This document shows positions 41,685 through 53,567 of a stretch of 64,000 bases of DNA, one piece after another. The stretch's first letter is position 1. The number at the start of each line of letters is the position of its first letter. This stretch comes from Trileptium ribeirensis (Eukaryota > Nematoda > Enoplea > Enoplida > Thoracostomopsidae): positions 31,428 through 95,427 of the forward strand of contig JASANE010028009.1 in the NCBI GenBank assembly GCA_030248225.1, read 5' to 3'. The notes under the pieces were generated by a model, which had not been told where the DNA came from, made no database searches, and worked only from the letters and a program-made list of their open reading frames with translations. A program made the position numbers and the translations under genes.

Positions 41685-42389
41685 TTGCCAGCATCTGAGA
41701 AATTCATAAGTGTTCCTATAGGTGCTTTCTATGTCTGCAGGGTATCCGTCGATACCGAGATTCCACCGGAGAGTACTAAACTAGTACCTTGTAACATCGA
41801 TACGACCAACTTCAATGGGCAGAGTGTTATGGTAGAGTCTGACACAGATATGCGATTTAAGCGACCGATACTTTGTCCAAATGCTGTAGTTGAAGTACAA
41901 GAGGGTATGGCTTTTTATTGGGTCACAATGAAGAAAGACCTTGAAGCGTTTATTAACGCATGTGTTCCGTGTGCTCGATACAAACCTGGTCCGAATCGTC
42001 GTGGACCGCTACAACCAATTCCTGCGATGGCACGATTTCATATGGTAGGCGTAGATGTGATAGGTCCATTACCCGTCACACGATATGGAAACAAATATAT
42101 TGTGAATTTTATAGACTATTTCACAAAGTGGCCAGAAGCATTCGCTACACCAGACCAAACTGCTATGACCATTGTTGATTTATTGCTGAACAAGATAGTA
42201 CCCCGACACGGAGTGCCACGTGTCATTTTGTCTGACCAAGAACCAGCATTCACGTCTGGATTATTCACGTCTGAAGCAGCGAAATTAGGTAGTCGAACGG
42301 CGTTTGCTCCTTCTGGAATTTCTACTTCTCTCTTTTCTATTTTCTGCAATCGAATGAGGAAGAGAAGGAAAAGCATAGCGCGCTATTGA
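41685..42389 (+). pseudogene. Element 2 integrase fragment joined to the protease side; RT and RNase H missing
   Basis: The 234-codon frame begins with the region that normally precedes RT (VPCNIDTTNFNGQSV, VEVQEG) and passes abruptly, near 41910, into the integrase zinc-finger region (FYWVTMKKDLEAFINACVPCARYK). The two catalytic Asp motifs DVIGPLP and LSDQEPAF follow. The RT and RNase H domains, about 500 residues in related elements, are absent. After 42290 the sequence departs from the family and the third catalytic residue is not found. This deletion makes the element dependent on another for reverse transcription. Confidence 0.85.
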
Positions 42390-42874
42390 AGTAGCAATAA
42401 ATTTGGTTGCTAAAAGCAATAATGGTTGTTATTGCTACAATTTTTGGTACGACTTGAGTTAGAATGTCAACTCCCACACGCCAGTTAGTGTTAGCAAAAC
42501 AATTAGATCCTCGACAACATGGAGTGGGATTGATGCTGCGTAGTTTCGGTTTTTGGTGGAGAACTATGGCAGTGGTTATGCCCATGAGAACTTTTGGATT
42601 TCATCGGAATAATGGAGAAGTGAAGGTGCGCGCTACGTAGATGGAGTGCTAATTATGGCATTTGTCGACATGATGGCTTTCCAATGGTGTGCTCGATAAA
42701 CTGTTATGAACAATTATTACAATTTAGATTTTAGGCGATCACCATATACAAATGGCTATCTAAGCTACGCTACGTTGTATATAATAAATAACAATAATAA
42801 CAATTGCTGTATTTTGCGTTTTTAACGAACTATTCTACAACGTCGACAATTACAACGTCGCTACAATTGCTGGA
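42390..42874 (+). other. Decayed stretch between integrase remnant and exonuclease ORF
   Basis: No long frame. Short pieces (for example VGLMLRSFGFWWRTM in one register) look like the remains of the integrase end, but I cannot place them. The AT-rich 42750-42840 may act as a 5' leader for the following ORF. Confidence 0.4.
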
Positions 42875-44452
42875 ATGGCGGATTCGAATTGGGATAGCGA
42901 AAGCGAAGGTGGGTCCTCAGAATGTTCGGATTGGTTGTCCGACCTAGAGTGTGAACAGGGAGATAACCCTCTTGAGCGTTCGATTGACGGGGTAGATCAA
43001 CAGTTAGCTTGGCCAGAGGGACAACACGGTCCACCGTGGAGGAATCGTAACCATCCGGTATGGAATTTATATGCGTGGACCACTGGATTAGAAATGGTGG
43101 GTCGAGAGTTGATGCACCCCGCTAGTGTAGTTGTTGTAGACGCCCGTGACCAAATTGAGTCAGCGATAGGCATTATCGAGCGCTCAGCTACCAATTTAAT
43201 AGCGTGTGATATGGAGGGTGTAAATATCAGCTACCGTCAACAGCAACAGTTTCGGGAAGCGTGGGATAAGTATTTAGACATGCATGAGAAAGATCCATAT
43301 GACGTCTGCTGGCGATGGTTACCACGTAATGCGCGACTATGGGTTGAACCAAAATGGTTGGCTTATGCTGCAGGTTGGCAACGTACAGCAGCGGCTACAT
43401 TACAAGTCGCCACGATCGAGGGTGTCGTCATCATTTTCGATTTAATGGCGCTTGGTCCAAATATGCCTGCAGCGCTATACGCGTGTATTGCGTCAGACGA
43501 ACGACTCAAAATATGGTGGGCGATGAATAATGATAAAGGATTTTGGAACGTGCGATATTTGCAATATGGCCAGCCTTTTCCACATGCTAATTCGATGGAT
43601 TTGCAAGCGGCAGTAGGTGGTCGATATAGTCTACGGCGATTTTTCTTTTTGTTCACCGCACGCATTCAACAAGATCCAACGCTGTATGGTACAACATTGT
43701 TAGGAGGAATTCGTGTGCGACAAGAAGGTCCTGGAAATTGGGTGCTGAATTTCGAAGAGTATCGCCGGTTTGTCCGATATAGCGCCCATGATGTCATGCT
43801 CATTGATGGAGCGTTGTTTATCGCAGATCGGCGTGGTACGCCTCCATCAATGGGATGCCACGATGTTAATCGGTTATGGCAATTGATTGAACAATTCCCG
43901 TGTATACTTCGAGCATTTGCAACGGATGCACGTGGCTTAACGGTGCGGGTTAATCCCGACGCCGCATTCAATCGCCGTGGTTATCAAGAAAGTATCGCTG
44001 AAAAAGTGGCTCAATGCGCTGGTTATTGGCGGCGCAAGGGTCGATGGAATGTCGAAGAGCATAGCAGCCTATATCAAATTAACGACCAAGACAATGGTGA
44101 AGCTGCTTTTGTAATCGACCTTGGAGGAAACTTACATCGCGATACTGATCGATTATTTGCAGCGACGGCAGCGCAATTAAATCGACAATTGGGCCAAAAT
44201 ATGCGTTTGGATCCCATTGACCTGGATCATACACGGTTGCTGAAATTCCGGAATCTGAAATGCGCTATAATCGCGATTATCTTCCGGATGGCATGGATGA
44301 GTTTAATGCATTGTACGAAGCAGAAAAACGACGACGAGCTAAACGCAGTCAACGTCGTTCACGTATACAGCGACACCAAGATGTCGTCGCAGGTCCGGGA
44401 GATGAAACGGAGCTGGAGGAACGCCGTGAGGACATGTTTGACGAAGAAATGA
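42875..44452 (+). CDS. Element 2 accessory ORF: DEDDy-type 3'-5' exonuclease-like protein
   Basis: 525 codons from ATG. An acidic N-terminus (DSNWDSESEGGSSECSDW) is followed at about 105 by a DnaQ-like exonuclease fold of the EXD1/Egalitarian/WRN type: motif I CDMEGV (D112, E114), a beta strand VIIFDLMALG, motif II KIWWAMNNDKGFW (D220), MDLQAA (D242), and motif III YSAHD (Y302, D306). The four acidic residues and the Tyr are all in place, so it may still be active. Such enzymes trim 3' ends of RNA or single-stranded DNA. Related DEDDy ORF3s are known in bdelloid rotifer LTR and Penelope-like elements. After about residue 460 the frame overlaps the next ORF (44260) and its tail is probably an artefact of a frameshift near 44250. 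Confidence 0.75.
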   Translation: MADSNWDSESEGGSSECSDWLSDLECEQGDNPLERSIDGVDQQLAWPEGQHGPPWRNRNHPVWNLYAWTTGLEMVGRELMHPASVVVVDARDQIESAIGIIERSATNLIACDMEGVNISYRQQQQFREAWDKYLDMHEKDPYDVCWRWLPRNARLWVEPKWLAYAAGWQRTAAATLQVATIEGVVIIFDLMALGPNMPAALYACIASDERLKIWWAMNNDKGFWNVRYLQYGQPFPHANSMDLQAAVGGRYSLRRFFFLFTARIQQDPTLYGTTLLGGIRVRQEGPGNWVLNFEEYRRFVRYSAHDVMLIDGALFIADRRGTPPSMGCHDVNRLWQLIEQFPCILRAFATDARGLTVRVNPDAAFNRRGYQESIAEKVAQCAGYWRRKGRWNVEEHSSLYQINDQDNGEAAFVIDLGGNLHRDTDRLFAATAAQLNRQLGQNMRLDPIDLDHTRLLKFRNLKCAIIAIIFRMAWMSLMHCTKQKNDDELNAVNVVHVYSDTKMSSQVREMKRSWRNAVRTCLTKK

Positions 44453-46967
44453 ACCAGCAAGCCATACAATGGGAAACCGAAGGAGTACCTGTGCGTGAAA
44501 TTCGCGAACGGATAATGACAGCTTATGATGAGCATTACGGTGGAGCATGTGTAATTACGCGTCCAGCTGTATTGCAACGTTTGGATCGTCAGGTATTACT
44601 AGAAGCAGATGCAGCTTCTAATGCTTCATCACCTGCTACAACACCGCCTGCGGTTCGCACATCAGAACCTGTATCAGACGACTCAGTACGCATAGTCGGA
44701 TCTGTAACGGTCACTGCTAGTCCAGTAGATCATGTTCAATATCATTCTACTTGGGATGAAAATGAGCAGAATGCTCATGAAAAACAACGGAAATGTCAGA
44801 AAATGGGTGGTTTGGCAGCGCAAGAAAGCCTAGCCAACCTGATGGGGATTACTGTAGATTCGGAATCCGTGACTGAAGCGACTGGTAGAAGGAAAACCCC
44901 CTTACGGATTGTTAGTGTAGACTCGTCCGCGGTGACATTACCAGTTCAGGAGTCGATGGAACAGTCCACATTAAGCCGAGTACGTACTGAATCAGAAACG
45001 GCAATTGTGTCGTCAAATATGTCGTTACCACCTGTTTCGGGCACATCTAGCTTAGTGACGATAGCCCAGGCTGACCCCGCGATGTCTGATATCGTACCAA
45101 TGACGGTACGACCGGTTAGGGGACGAGGGAGAGCTCGTATTATGTTCCCACCTTGCCTTCCCCAGTCGGAGCGTATGCGGTTGTCGCACGCTATTCGAGC
45201 GCCGTTTCAACAATCTATTTCTGTGGTGAATCGAGAACGACCGCGTGCTATGGATATGCTCACTAATCAACTAGTTACTGTCGCCTACGAGCACGTTCGG
45301 CAACAAGAACAAGTTGCGGCTGTTGCCGAACAACCGCCTACTTCAGGTTTGAAGAGTGGTCAGGAAATTTCTCTTTCGTTGCACATTGAGTTATAGTTGG
45401 GAAATTTGCGTGGTACGGAGTTGGCACAAGTGCGTGAACAATTGCAACAAGCCATACCTCCATCAGCAGTGCAATTGGATGGTATGCTATTAATGCAACA
45501 AATGCAACTAAATATGCGCGTGGATACTGAGTTGCATTATTTGCGTCAGATGGACGAAAATGACCGAGCTCAAATGAGGTCCGACAGATGGAACTTGATC
45601 ACGCACACCGTCAAAGTACCGAACTTAAACTTCGATTACGGGAGAAAATTTCGCCGGAACGTAAAACACGGGGAACACAGACGAAAAAGCAAACGCAACG
45701 GACTGCAAGTCGTCAAGCGCGTGTTGCACGTTGTGATGATTACGAAAAACCGGCTAGCGAGTCTTCTGACAGTGAACGTGAAGCAAAGCGTCGACAAAGA
45801 GGTAAACAACGTGCCTCATCGTTTGTTGAACCACGACCACGACAGCGACAGGAAATAGTTTATTATGAGGAGCAACAATCCACATCGGCAGCAACTTTTG
45901 CGCCGTCTTTTACGTCAACGCCAGCCGTATCAACGTTAACGGTGGCTACTGAAACACAACGAAAAGCCAGTGATGTAGAAATCTTTGAGGAAGCTTCGGC
46001 CGTTACGCCCACGAAACCGGTTCCAACAGCATCATGGGAAAAAGGAGCGACTGCTAAGGCGTCAGTGCCACCGGCCGTGCAGCCAGCGTTGGAACAACGT
46101 AATGCCGGTCAATTAGCGCTACTGAGCGAGCTGCGAAGTGAAATGGAAATGACTTCATTGCAGTTTAATGGTGATGGCCTACGAACTGGTCGTGTTACAC
46201 CGTTTGGTAACCGGTTAATTTACCATTACTTTACGTTTTACCAAACTATGTCCAATGAACCGATGCCACCACGTATGGACATGTTGTATCACCATTTGCG
46301 CTACGAATTGCGACGCGAATTCAAACAGATTGGTGAACGTGGACTTCGCATTACTGAACGCGATTTAATGGACATTTTCTTCAAATGGGAAGAGCGCGTC
46401 CGGAGTATCGTTTTTCAAAAACAATAGGACGTTATAGTTACACCGGAACTATACGATGTGTTCATACGTCGATTAGCGTATGCAGTGCGCGGAGTCGTTC
46501 ACGAAATGCTGCGAACGCGCAATATTGCGATACAATATTTTCCACAACTGCTCTTTATTGGCTTTAGTCGACGTAAATGGGAAAGTGACGTCCAACGAGA
46601 TATGCGACGCTATGCCGATAAGCGAACAGGTCTTTCGAGCCAAGTAGCTCGAGTTCGAGATTATGCTTTTCCGAATTCGAAATATCAGCGTCTGCGCGAC
46701 GATGTTGACAATTTGGAAAGTCAATTAAATAACCAACAAACGCATGGAGAACCCTCACACGAGCAACGGGGACAGTTGCAGCAGTTGGTTAAACAAGTTT
46801 CGAGACAAACGCGGCAGCGATTTTCTGGTGCGTTCTTAGAAGAACTTCAATTTGTTGCGCAATGGCATGATCAACATCACGATTGTCCAGAGCAGCTATC
46901 ATCTATGCCACTGGAACGTGATTGGTCATTGTATTTGCCAAAACCCGTCGGGATTAAAACAATATAA
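44260..46967 (+). pseudogene. Element 2 second accessory ORF: long charged protein with two TAGs and a frameshift
   Basis: The frame from ATG 44260 (also open upstream, so it may be the true continuation of the exonuclease ORF) is rich in R, E, Q and K. It is stopped by TAG at 45394 and remains open in the same register to about 45585, then continues in the next register (45588-46427), is stopped by TAG at 46425 and is again open to TAA 46965. Segments include REIRERIMTAYDEHYGG and a basic tract KRRQRGKQR. The last part (46200-46967) is helical, with YHHLRYELRREFKQIGERGLRITERDLMDIFF. I recognise no family. It may be nucleic-acid binding, judging only by charge. Confidence 0.55.
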
Positions 46968-47877
46968 CAATATTGCTACTTTTAGCCATTTGGGCGCAAC
47001 AACAAACAATAATAGTCAAAACCTTAAAAAGTATTAGTATAACTTTACTAAAATGGTCGCTGTAGTTAAACATTTTTGGCTATCGCGAACGTTTATTGGT
47101 AATTTGCCATTTACCGAACATTATTTTCTACTGCGTCGCGAATTCAATGTCGAACATTCATGATGATAAACATTATGCGAACTATTGTAGAATCCTGAAT
47201 GGCAGGAACTCTTTTATTTGGTACTCTAATAACATAACAACAACTATGATTAATAATTTTAAGTTTAAGCACTACTGTGAGTCCTGGGTTACAGGTACTC
47301 TTATCGACATTTTATATTTCATTTTGAAGTCGGTATGGACGATTAATTCCCCGCCTCGTCATGGATGGATGAACGATGTATGCCCGCGTTAACCGCGTTG
47401 TACATCAACAGTGGCAATTTATGGTTTAAGCGCGATAGAGTGTACCTGACGAATTGAGCTTGTCTCGTTAAATACCGATAAATTGGGTGAATCCCGTATT
47501 GATTTATATTACTTGTTCTTAGCATAACTTGTGTTATGTGGTGCCTTTGCGAAAATTCCATATTATTTTTCATTCATAAAATTTACAAAAATTCATAAAA
47601 ATTTAAATAATTTTAAAATCCAAAAACAATAAAAATTCACAAAATTCCAAATATCTTTATTTTTATTTTCACTTATTTTTGGTTTTGTCATGAATCTTGT
47701 CATTTTGTTTTTGCTCATTATAATGATTTACGTGTACTGCCATATCCTCATTGGGTTTCGAAATAATTGGAGCTTTCATTTGTATATTTGATGTTACTTG
47801 TATTACTATTTGTTATTAGTTGTTATTTTCAGGTTGTTTTGACCCATGCCGGGACGTCATGGGCTTACTAAGGGGGG
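46968..47877 (+). other. Element 2 3' non-coding region and polypurine tract
   Basis: AT-rich and free of long frames, with repeated aaaattcataaaa and caaaattc motifs (47575-47660). It ends with the G-rich purine run aaggggggg-type immediately before the LTR (47870-47877), the expected plus-strand primer. Confidence 0.65.
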
Positions 47878-50209
47878 TGTCGGCGCTGGCGCCTTTTTCA
47901 AACTCCAAAATTTTTAAAACTTCTACTAAAACACCGGGGCCGGCCTCCACTTCCGCCTTGGTGTTCCCTCTCGTCCTCGGCATGGTATATGAGTGTAATA
48001 TTTACGTAAAACTATATATAACTTGCTATATAAATATAAAACTAGCTGTGTATTTACTTATAAATATATAAAATATAATAAAACTTATATAATTATCAAA
48101 ATTCACCCATACCCATAAATTCCCCAAAACCTAAATTTCTTAAATAAAATTATATAAAATACACTTTTTCTTTCCCAATACCCTATTTTCTACAATATAT
48201 CCCATATACACACACCCTCTCTCATTAAAACGAACATTACACCAAATTCCATTTTTCCTCCGTTTCCCACTTTTTCAACCAAAATTCAAACCCCTCCCTC
48301 TCACCCAAAACTAAACCAATACCCCTAAAATTTCCATATTTTTTCCAATAACTACGCCCAACCACATATTAAACCCCCTCCTTTACCTTTCTCTTATTTC
48401 CTATAAATTTACCCTTTCCAAAAATATCCTTTTTCTCCTATTTCTCATATTTTTTTATAATATTCCTTATCCCCCTAAAACTCAACCCATACCCCTCAAA
48501 GTTTAATATCCTCTCCCCTCTACCACACCCCTTCATATATATAATCCACTCCTTTCCCCTCTTTCTATTCCTCACAAATTTCACCTTTCTTAAAATCCCA
48601 ATTTTCACTATTTTCTCACATTTTTCAAACACCTCCTATTTTCTCAAATCTTCACCTCTACTCCTCAAATTCCCAATTTCAACTCCCCTACCTACCCCCT
48701 TCATCATATTAAAATTTCACAATCCATCTCTCTCTATTTTTATCAAACCACACCCCCACCTTCCTACCCCATTTCTCATTTTAAATTTTCCATTAAAACT
48801 CCCCTAAATTATATAGTAAATATATAATATATATGTTATTATTTTCGCGTGTACCGCGTATAACTCTAGTACGGTACGGGGTACCGTTTAGTTGCGTCTG
48901 TACGGCGTTGCGTATATTCAACTGTATTTACTTGGTATATATTGAATTTGAATTATTATGTAATGATTTTTTTTGAAAACGAGGAACGGTTACATGTCTA
49001 AAGTAGCTACGTGGAGATATGTTTTCTTTTGGTAGAGCATCGTTGTAATGTTATTATTGTTGAATATATATAGTCATATGGTTGCAACTTGAATAGTTAT
49101 GAACGAGAGTGTAAGGGTGACGTTAGTCGAGAGATGTATTAGCTATTAGGAGGAAATCATTCATTTCGTCTGTAGATGCAAATGTCATAAGTGCTGAAGC
49201 TGAAAATTACAATCGTTTTAAATGCTTATCTGTTTCTTTATACGCGTTAGTTAGCGAAGTAACATATTAGTACTTCTTAACGATTTGTTTTATCGATTTA
49301 TTGAGAGTTTACGTTTATTGCATCCAGTGAGATGTTTTGTGCGGTATTGTATCGAATTCTTCACGATTTGAAATCAAACAATTAAAATGGGTATCTTATT
49401 AAAAATTGTCGCCATCGCGTTTTGGCCGCGACTAGTGTTATGGTGAGTCTGTTATGGCATTGTGGATTGCTAATGACTAAGGAACTGCAAAAGCTGATCG
49501 ATGCAGTTACCGGCATGCGACGAATTCCTTGCATTAGAGCATAGTTAGTCGATCACGAATAGTCATATTCCGGTTCCGGAATATTCACGCGTCTTTGTGG
49601 CGGTTGCAAGGCTATAGTGTTTAACTCGGGCTGTTGGATTGATCTGGACTGCTTATATTTAGTAAATATTGATGTTGAATTATGGTGTAATAACGGAGGG
49701 CCGTAAATACCGTTTTAATGGATGGAAATCGTGAAGTGTCTCGAAAGATAATTTGAAGTTAAAATAATTATTGTGCGGTTGGTTGGGCAAACGCTACATT
49801 TGATTGTCGGACTGTAGAGCGTTTTTGCATTTGAGTGTTATCGGCTACACAATTCCGGAACAGGTATGAGATTGGCCTCCGTTGATTCAATTAATAAAGA
49901 TTCGTGATAAACCGACTGTTATTGATTTCAATCTGAAAGAGCGTGATAAAACCTAATTAATAAATATAAATCTCTGAGCCGCTACCGTAGTAGGGTTGGT
50001 ACCGGAAATTGGAAGAGCCTTCGGATTCTCACTACTTTACTAGTACGCTAGGCCACGATCTCGCGCGCCCCGGCTACTGAAGTATAGAAATATTTGGTGG
50101 CTAGAGTTGTAAATAAACTGTGCGTCTTGTGTATTATAGTAACTGCTGGGTGTCGGAGCGTCGCGTAAGCACGGAACTACACTGCCACAAAAGAAATCGA
50201 GCTCCGACA
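47878..50209 (+). repeat. Element 2 3' LTR (2332 bp)
   Basis: Complete LTR with TGTCGG...CCGACA ends, followed by the duplication CACCT. It holds the G-depleted tract (about 48065-48815) and the unoccupied element 1 target (gagcatagttagtcgatc at 49537-49554). Confidence 0.96.
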
Positions 50210-53200
50210 CACCTAAGTTTTTATTGGGAATAATAGTATTACTACGTTAGATTGTAATAAGGTACTATTTTACTTAATTGCTATGTCACCTTAGTCCACA
50301 TCCCACGCAAGCAGTCTTTTCACTTTACATTGCAGCAGCTCATTCTTTAAGCACAAAACCGAATCGTTAAAGCCATAAATACTTTGAGAAAAATCCGAAA
50401 TCTCCGCTAAACACGTAATCCTTTACGTACCACTAGTAACCACAATCAAAAAGACTAAAACAATAAGTAAGTAAAGAGCTCGAGAAAACACACCGAATAC
50501 GACGAACGCAACCAAGACTGATTAGAAAAACTAAAAGTAAAATCAAACCCGGGCCAATAGCAGCGGAGTCGGGTCGATCACATGATCGATGGCTCGCCCT
50601 TTTGGACCCTTCTGGAAGCTTGACAATCTCCAATTGGTTGGATCCCACTAGATACGTCCCCCAGGTTAAAACAAGCCAAAGCTCAAAAATAAATTCATTC
50701 AGTAAAATTTAACAAAAATTCAGGGTGGTTTGGACCTATAACCCCCTCCTAGCTTAGGAAACCACCGACAATTTCCACTACAATTGGTCGAGCTCCAGAA
50801 GCCTTGAAACAGAAACTGTATTGCTGCTCCATGTCGGATACCCACCCAACATAGTTTCTTCTTTTTCACCCCTAGCTAACTAATTATTAAGCAAACATTA
50901 TCAATCTTATTAATTAAATTAATCAACATTCTCACATCTCGATCCTCTTGCAAACTTTCCCCAAAACCCCAAAATCACTTTCCTTCCCCGACATACATTC
51001 CTTCCCCTCTCCTCACTTTTCTCTACCATTGTACCCTTCCTCCCTCTACCCTATTTTTCTTCTTCTTTTTACCTTTCCCAAATTTTCCCAAATTCTGTCC
51101 TACAAATTGGGCTGACTACTCAATCCTTCCTATCCTTCTAATTCCATTATAGAATATCTTTTGTATCCTTAATATCTTATTTTTTCTATCCTCTGTCTTT
51201 ATCTCATCTCTAATTAATTAACCATTTTTTTTTCAAATTTCCGAATTTTACTAACTTTTCCCCTTTACTCCGTTAAACTCACTCTTCATTCGAGCCTTCC
51301 GAAATGTCCTTTCACCTTCTCACCATGTCTCAAATTATCCATTCCAACTGGCCCTGCTTTTCCCAAATTATCTACTTCCAACTACCCCTTCCTTCCTGTT
51401 CTACAAAACGCCCTAACACTACCACTTAACCGTTATTTCCCAAAATTTCCCAACGCCCGTTTTTCATCGTTCCCTCTTTCTCGTCCACCCATTTCCTTTG
51501 CTTCGCTTACTTATCCCTTTCCCTTCTAAATTCCACATCCCTGTTTTTCCAAAATATACGCTTTACATTCCCCTAGTACCCAAATTCTTGTTCCTTTACA
51601 CCATTCCTTCAAAAATTGCCTTATACCCCTGCTGCTGCCTTTCCTTACCCCCACCCCTTCTCTAATACCATTCACCATCCCTAAAATTTCGCAAATATTC
51701 CTGTTTTGTAAAATTTATTTAAACCCTTCCTCCTACCGCTTCCTTTACCTCTGACACTTTCTCATTTCTTATTGGCGTTATCGGACTCCCAGTTTCGCGT
51801 TAGACCCCGTGTTGGTCATGTATACTGGTACCCAAGCGGTAATTTCACTTGCTAAAGGGTTTAGTTTTCTGTTTTCTAATTTCTAATTTTAGTTTTCTAA
51901 GTTTTTTAATTTCTGAAATTTCTTAATATTTTAATTCCTAAGTCCATAAAATCGCACGGGAAGTGCGCGTAATGTGTTGAACCAACTTGTCACTCGTGCT
52001 AGTAAAATACACATGGTACTGCTCCATATAGGTTACCGTTGCTGTAAGCCGTTCCTCATTGTTATCAGACGACTAGGGCGAAATTTCAGCTAGTAATCTA
52101 ACCATCGTTTGCTGTTACAGCTACACATATATCTAACCATCTTATATATTTATATATTATATATATCTAACCATCTTATATATTTAAGCAACTATCCAGC
52201 GCAGAAAATCAAATTTTAGCAAAATACAAAATTTGGCGGCTGTACAGTGGGGGAATTTTAAATTTTGGCATCTGTCCAACGCGGTAAATTTAAATTTTGG
52301 CATAAGCTCAAGCTTAACATTATACTTATTGCAATGTTACATCGTATACAGTGAGCTCGAACTGTACAGGACAGATTCTGAGTCCGAGCTCACTCGTGTG
52401 CAAAACCTGACAGTGTCAGTAAGCTGCTATTTATGTCTTCATAGTTGACTTTCACTGTTGTAGGATAATGCGATAGTGGTGCCTGACTATTGGACAAAGC
52501 TAAGTCAGCCTACACTCAATTTAATTTAAATGCCCCTTTACATACAAACGCTTACGCGTAACAACGTACCAAAGTTGTTACGCAGAACCCACTTTGCGTA
52601 ACAACTCACGAGGGTTGTGGGGCAAGGGAGGAGGGTAATGAGGTGATTTCTAGGGGCAACCCTCCACTCTCCTCGATATGTTCGCCAATTTTAGTGCAAT
52701 TTTTGCCAATTTCACAGCATTTATTGCCGATTTTACCCTAGTTGTTGCTAATTTTTGCTAAATATTTTCCGCGCGCGGCTGGGCGGGGGGGAGGGAGTGT
52801 AGGGAGGGTGAGTGGTACGGACCTTTCGGAGGGCGGAAATATGGCTCGTGTGGCCGACCCTTAGGTTTGGGTAAATTACAACCCAACCCCACCGACACCT
52901 ATAGTGTAAACTGTATACCCTTGGATGGAGTGGTCTAGGTCACAGGGGACAAAAGTTCCACACAAACGGTCCTCTGTAGCGTAAATGCAGCATTACGGGG
53001 TAGATGGTCCCGACAGGGAGAAGGGTGCGCAGCGGATGTATGGTGACTTTTTACTTTGCGGAAATTTATTATAATTGACATGGCGTACGGTTCGTAATTG
53101 CGAAAACTACCGCGTAATTGCCCTCAGAGCACGGTGGGTGTATTGGCACTTAGGAACATACGACGCATTTAAGGGTCGGTGTGTATATTACAATACTTCT

Positions 53201-53286
53201 CTATATGAATACCCAGATTGTTATAAGTTGAAAGCAAGAACATTGACGCAGCGAGCGACTTAGCTATGACCACTGTTATCAAAATA
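50210..53286. other. Unassigned DNA with pyrimidine-rich, G-poor tract
   Basis: No gene. Positions 50930-51760 are dominated by C, T and A on this strand with very few G, recalling the G-depleted part of the element 2 LTR, but without alignable identity by eye; this may be an older relative. A (TATA)n stretch with repeated atctaaccatctt lies at 52125-52185, and a G-rich segment (gggcgggggggagggag) is at 52780-52800. Confidence 0.45.
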
Positions 53287-53567
53287 GCAATTTAGACACA
53301 AATAATTGATGAAGCTACATCCAGAGGTTGTCTAACACTGAAGGTAGAACGACACCACTGCTTCGGTTTTAACAAGCGATGCTCTTGAAGCAATTTAGAC
53401 ACAAATAATTGATGAAGCTACATCCATAACTTGTCTGAACACTGAAGGTAAAAAGACACCACTTCTTCGGTTTTACCAAGCGATGCTGCTTACGCAATTT
53501 AAGACTCAAATCACTGGTGCAGCTGCATTCAGAAGTTGTCTGTGAACACTGAAGATAAAGAAAAGTT
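53287..53567. repeat. Three tandem repeats of about 103 bp
   Basis: Units start with gcaattta at 53287, 53390 and 53494. The first two are close; the third is more diverged and incomplete. Each contains gaagctacat(c) and the complement of an acaacttctg-like motif. No shared frame. Confidence 0.88.

Larger units (their letters stand above)
10545..50209 (+). mobile_element. Element 2: Ty3/gypsy-type LTR retrotransposon, decayed, split by element 1
   Basis: Both LTRs begin TGTCGG and end CCGACA. The element is flanked by a direct repeat CACCT (10540-10544 and 50210-50214). The 5' LTR is 10545-12216 plus 38406-39056 (about 2.32 kb without the insertion); the 3' LTR is 47878-50209 (2332 bp). A TGG-starting primer-binding site follows the 5' LTR directly at 39057, and a purine run (aaggggggg type, 47870-47877) precedes the 3' LTR. 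Inside, in order, are broken gag, CCHC knuckles, protease, an integrase fragment with RT and RNase H missing, a DEDDy exonuclease ORF and a long charged ORF. Without the nested insertion the element is about 13.5 kb. It can no longer encode its own reverse transcriptase. Confidence 0.93.

Noticed and set aside
52233..52448. 71-codon frame next to the (TATA)n region
   Set aside because: Reads repeated attttggc motifs; no conserved sequence and no splice sites.
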